64,000 bases of DNA. Source: Botrimarina colliarenosi (GTDB taxonomy: Bacteria > Planctomycetota > Planctomycetia > Pirellulales > Lacipirellulaceae). A program made the translations under genes and the position numbers. Below the pieces are notes generated by a model that had not been told where the DNA came from, ran no database searches, and saw only the letters and a program-made list of their open reading frames with translations. The DNA lies in contig NZ_SJPR01000001.1 in NCBI RefSeq assembly GCF_007859955.1, positions 510,388-574,387 on the forward strand, given 5' to 3'. Position 1 is the stretch's first letter; every line of letters starts with the position of its first letter. Below, piece by piece: positions 62,157 through 64,000 of this stretch.

Positions 62157-64000
62157 ATGTCGCTGGAATCGGCTAACGAACACGGTGAGCCGTGGCGTGA
62201 CGACAACGATGCGAGCGAGCACGCTCTGGAAGCGTTGGTCCGGCTCGCGCGGGTGATTCGCTACCGTCAGCAGACGGTCCTCTGGACGCTGGCGGCTTGC
62301 CTTGTGGTTGGCGCCGCCTACTACGCGACCGCCCCTCGCTACTACCGCTCGACGGCAAAGCTGCTTGTCGTCGACCAGAGTGGCGGCGAGATGGTGAGCT
62401 TGAACGAACAGGCGGGCGCGGACAACCTGATGGCGACGCACCGCGAGCTCGTCAAGAGTTCCGAAGTGGTGAGCCGCGCTATCGATCGATTGGGGCCCGA
62501 GTATCGGATTGATTTCGTCGACAAGAAGGCCAACGAATGGGTTGAAACGATCAACGAGCAACTCACCGCCTCGACCGTTCGGAAGACCAACTTCATCAAT
62601 GTCGGTTACGACTCGCTCGACCCCGAGGCGGCGGCGGCGGTTGTGCGGGCGGTCATTGAGGCGTACCTCGATTTCGTCGCTGAGACGCACCGTGGGACCG
62701 CCGCAGAGGTGCAGGACGTGCTGACGACCGAGGGGACCAAGCTCAAGCAGGAACTCTCCGCCAAGCAGCTCGAACTGCAGCAGACACGCGAGCAGGTGGG
62801 CCACCTCTCGCTGCCCGACCACGAGAATGTCGTCGATCCGATTGTCGGACGGGCGATTCAGTACAACGACGCCCTAATGGGCGCCCAGCGTCGACGGCTC
62901 GACTTGACGGCGTCGCTAGCGACGATCCAGGTCGCGATCGCGCGCGGCGAGGACCTGTCGCAGCACATGGGGCTCGTCGAGGAGTCGATTGGCCAGGCGG
63001 CGATGCTCGCTGCGATGGGCATGGCGCCGAACGACATCGAGGTGCTCGCCGCGCAGCAGTCAAAGCTGATCGGCGTCCGCGACGAGCTGCGCCGCGTCGA
63101 GCCGTTCTACGGCCCCTCGCACCCGCAGGTGGTGACGCTCCGCAGCCAGATTGAGGCGACCGAGCAGTACCTCGCTTCGTACCGCAGCGACGCCTCCGGC
63201 CGCCCGACCGGGCTGAGCCGCGAGGAACTCGGCCCGCTGCTGATTGGCATGCTCAACCAGGCGCTAGCGCAATCGAACGAGCGCGAGCGGCAGCTCGCTG
63301 AGGCGTTCGAGGTCGCACGCAGCGAGGCGTCTCGGCAGAGCGGCGACCTCGTGAAGCTCGAGATGCTCAATCGCGACGTCGCTCGGCTGGAGAAACAGTA
63401 TGACGCCGTCTGCGACAAGATCTCCGCGATCGACATGACCCAAGTCCAGGCGCCGATCCGCGCCACTATCGTTCAGGAGCCCTTGCCAGCCGACCGGCCC
63501 GCCTCGCCGCAATTGAGAATGGTGCTGATGGCCTCGCTGCTGGGCGGTCTCTGTCTGGGGATTGGCGTCGTTTATGTCCAAGATCTCCTCGACGATCGGT
63601 TCGGGTCGCCCGAGGAGATGGCGCTGCAGTTGGGCTGTCCCGTCTTGGCGGTGGTGCGTGACTTGCCCGCCCGGTCTGGCGTCGGTCTCGAGAAGGTGCA
63701 GATGTTTGCCCAGCCGCAAGGCGCCGAGTCCGAAGCGTTCCGCACGCTTCGCACGGCAATCACTCTAGGCGCCGCAGTTTCGGACCGACTGGTGATCTCC
63801 AGCAGCGAGCCGGGCGACGGCAAGACGACCATCTCGGCAAACCTCGCCGTTTCGTACGCCCAGACCGGGAAGCGGACCCTCGTCATCGACTGCGACCTCC
63901 GCAAGCCGGGCCTGACCGCTCTTCTGGAGCTCAAGGGGCAGGCGGGCGTCACCGACATCCTTACCACCCGCGACGATGTCGCCGCTGTCGCGGAAAGGTG
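62157..64000 (+). CDS. Polysaccharide co-polymerase/tyrosine autokinase (Wzc-like), 3' end missing
   Basis: The frame opens at ATG 62157 and is still open at the window edge (614 codons). It has an N-terminal Wzz domain between two membrane helices: the first at about 40-60 (TVLWTLAACLVVGAAYYATA), the second near 450-475 (VLMASLLGGLCLGIGVVYVQ). Long periplasmic coiled-coil sequence lies between. The cytoplasmic BY-kinase domain follows: Walker A at about 548-558 (SSEPGDGKTTISANL) and Walker A' LVIDCDLRKPGL. The Walker B region and the Tyr-rich C-terminal tail lie beyond the window. The protein should regulate chain length and export with the Wza-like partner through cycles of tyrosine phosphorylation. 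Confidence 0.93.
   Translation, partial: MSLESANEHGEPWRDDNDASEHALEALVRLARVIRYRQQTVLWTLAACLVVGAAYYATAPRYYRSTAKLLVVDQSGGEMVSLNEQAGADNLMATHRELVKSSEVVSRAIDRLGPEYRIDFVDKKANEWVETINEQLTASTVRKTNFINVGYDSLDPEAAAAVVRAVIEAYLDFVAETHRGTAAEVQDVLTTEGTKLKQELSAKQLELQQTREQVGHLSLPDHENVVDPIVGRAIQYNDALMGAQRRRLDLTASLATIQVAIARGEDLSQHMGLVEESIGQAAMLAAMGMAPNDIEVLAAQQSKLIGVRDELRRVEPFYGPSHPQVVTLRSQIEATEQYLASYRSDASGRPTGLSREELGPLLIGMLNQALAQSNERERQLAEAFEVARSEASRQSGDLVKLEMLNRDVARLEKQYDAVCDKISAIDMTQVQAPIRATIVQEPLPADRPASPQLRMVLMASLLGGLCLGIGVVYVQDLLDDRFGSPEEMALQLGCPVLAVVRDLPARSGVGLEKVQMFAQPQGAESEAFRTLRTAITLGAAVSDRLVISSSEPGDGKTTISANLAVSYAQTGKRTLVIDCDLRKPGLTALLELKGQAGVTDILTTRDDVAAVAER

Overview
The window looks like chromosome of a planctomycete, most likely of the Pirellulales/Lacipirellulaceae type. 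The evidence is high G+C, LEPR-XLL-like N-terminal motifs on three large exported proteins (LERRDLL, LEERHLL, LESRVVM), CSLREA and choice-of-anchor Q beta-helix modules, PEP-CTERM tails, dockerin repeats of the GDYNGDG...ADYTVWRD type, a DUF1559 pseudopilin, and an ECF sigma/membrane regulator pair. The assignment rests on family knowledge; no rRNA or other phylogenetic marker is present.

Left part (1-28.9 kb). After the 5' part of an IS110 transposase (left edge) comes a 24.3-kb gene on the minus strand for an 8,102-residue protein: LEPR-like start, eight CSLREA/beta-helix modules, Ig/cadherin-like linkers, about 1,700 residues of RHS/YD repeats and a C-terminal AHH-type nuclease domain. Its stop overlaps (ATGA) the start of an Imm11/DUF1629 immunity gene, so this reads as a polymorphic toxin-immunity pair with an unusually long delivery shaft. 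Upstream lies a pile of decayed mobile DNA: an IS630 element with compensating frameshifts, and an IS1182/IS5-like element with a nonsense codon, both inserted into an older transposase remnant. At 28.85 kb there is the 3' quarter of a tRNA followed by a terminator, which may mark an old integration boundary.

Middle part (29-48 kb). Two related PEP-CTERM surface proteins (one with two sorting signals in one ORF) and a DUF1559 pseudopilin lie on the minus strand. An ECF sigma factor, a FecR-like membrane protein and an exported PQQ-type sugar dehydrogenase follow on the plus strand. A minus-strand group then encodes dihydroorotase and a Crp/Fnr regulator (ATGA overlap), a small zinc-binding membrane protein and an SDR oxidoreductase. 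A secreted subtilase with eight perfect-length 46-residue repeats ends this part.

Right part (48-64 kb). This is a Wzx/Wzy-type exopolysaccharide locus. The minus-strand operon reads fnlA-fnlB-fnlC (UDP-N-acetyl-L-fucosamine synthesis), a WbuB-like glycosyltransferase, sulfotransferase, initiating sugar-phosphate transferase, DegT aminotransferase, flippase, methyltransferase, polymerase-like membrane protein and a second glycosyltransferase. Most junctions overlap by a few bases. Divergently, the Wza-like export protein and the Wzc-like tyrosine autokinase (cut by the window edge) provide export and length control. The genes predict a polymer containing FucNAc, possibly sulfated.

Start codons were often moved downstream from the longest open frame using Shine-Dalgarno sequences, gene overlaps and family length; alternatives are given in each entry.
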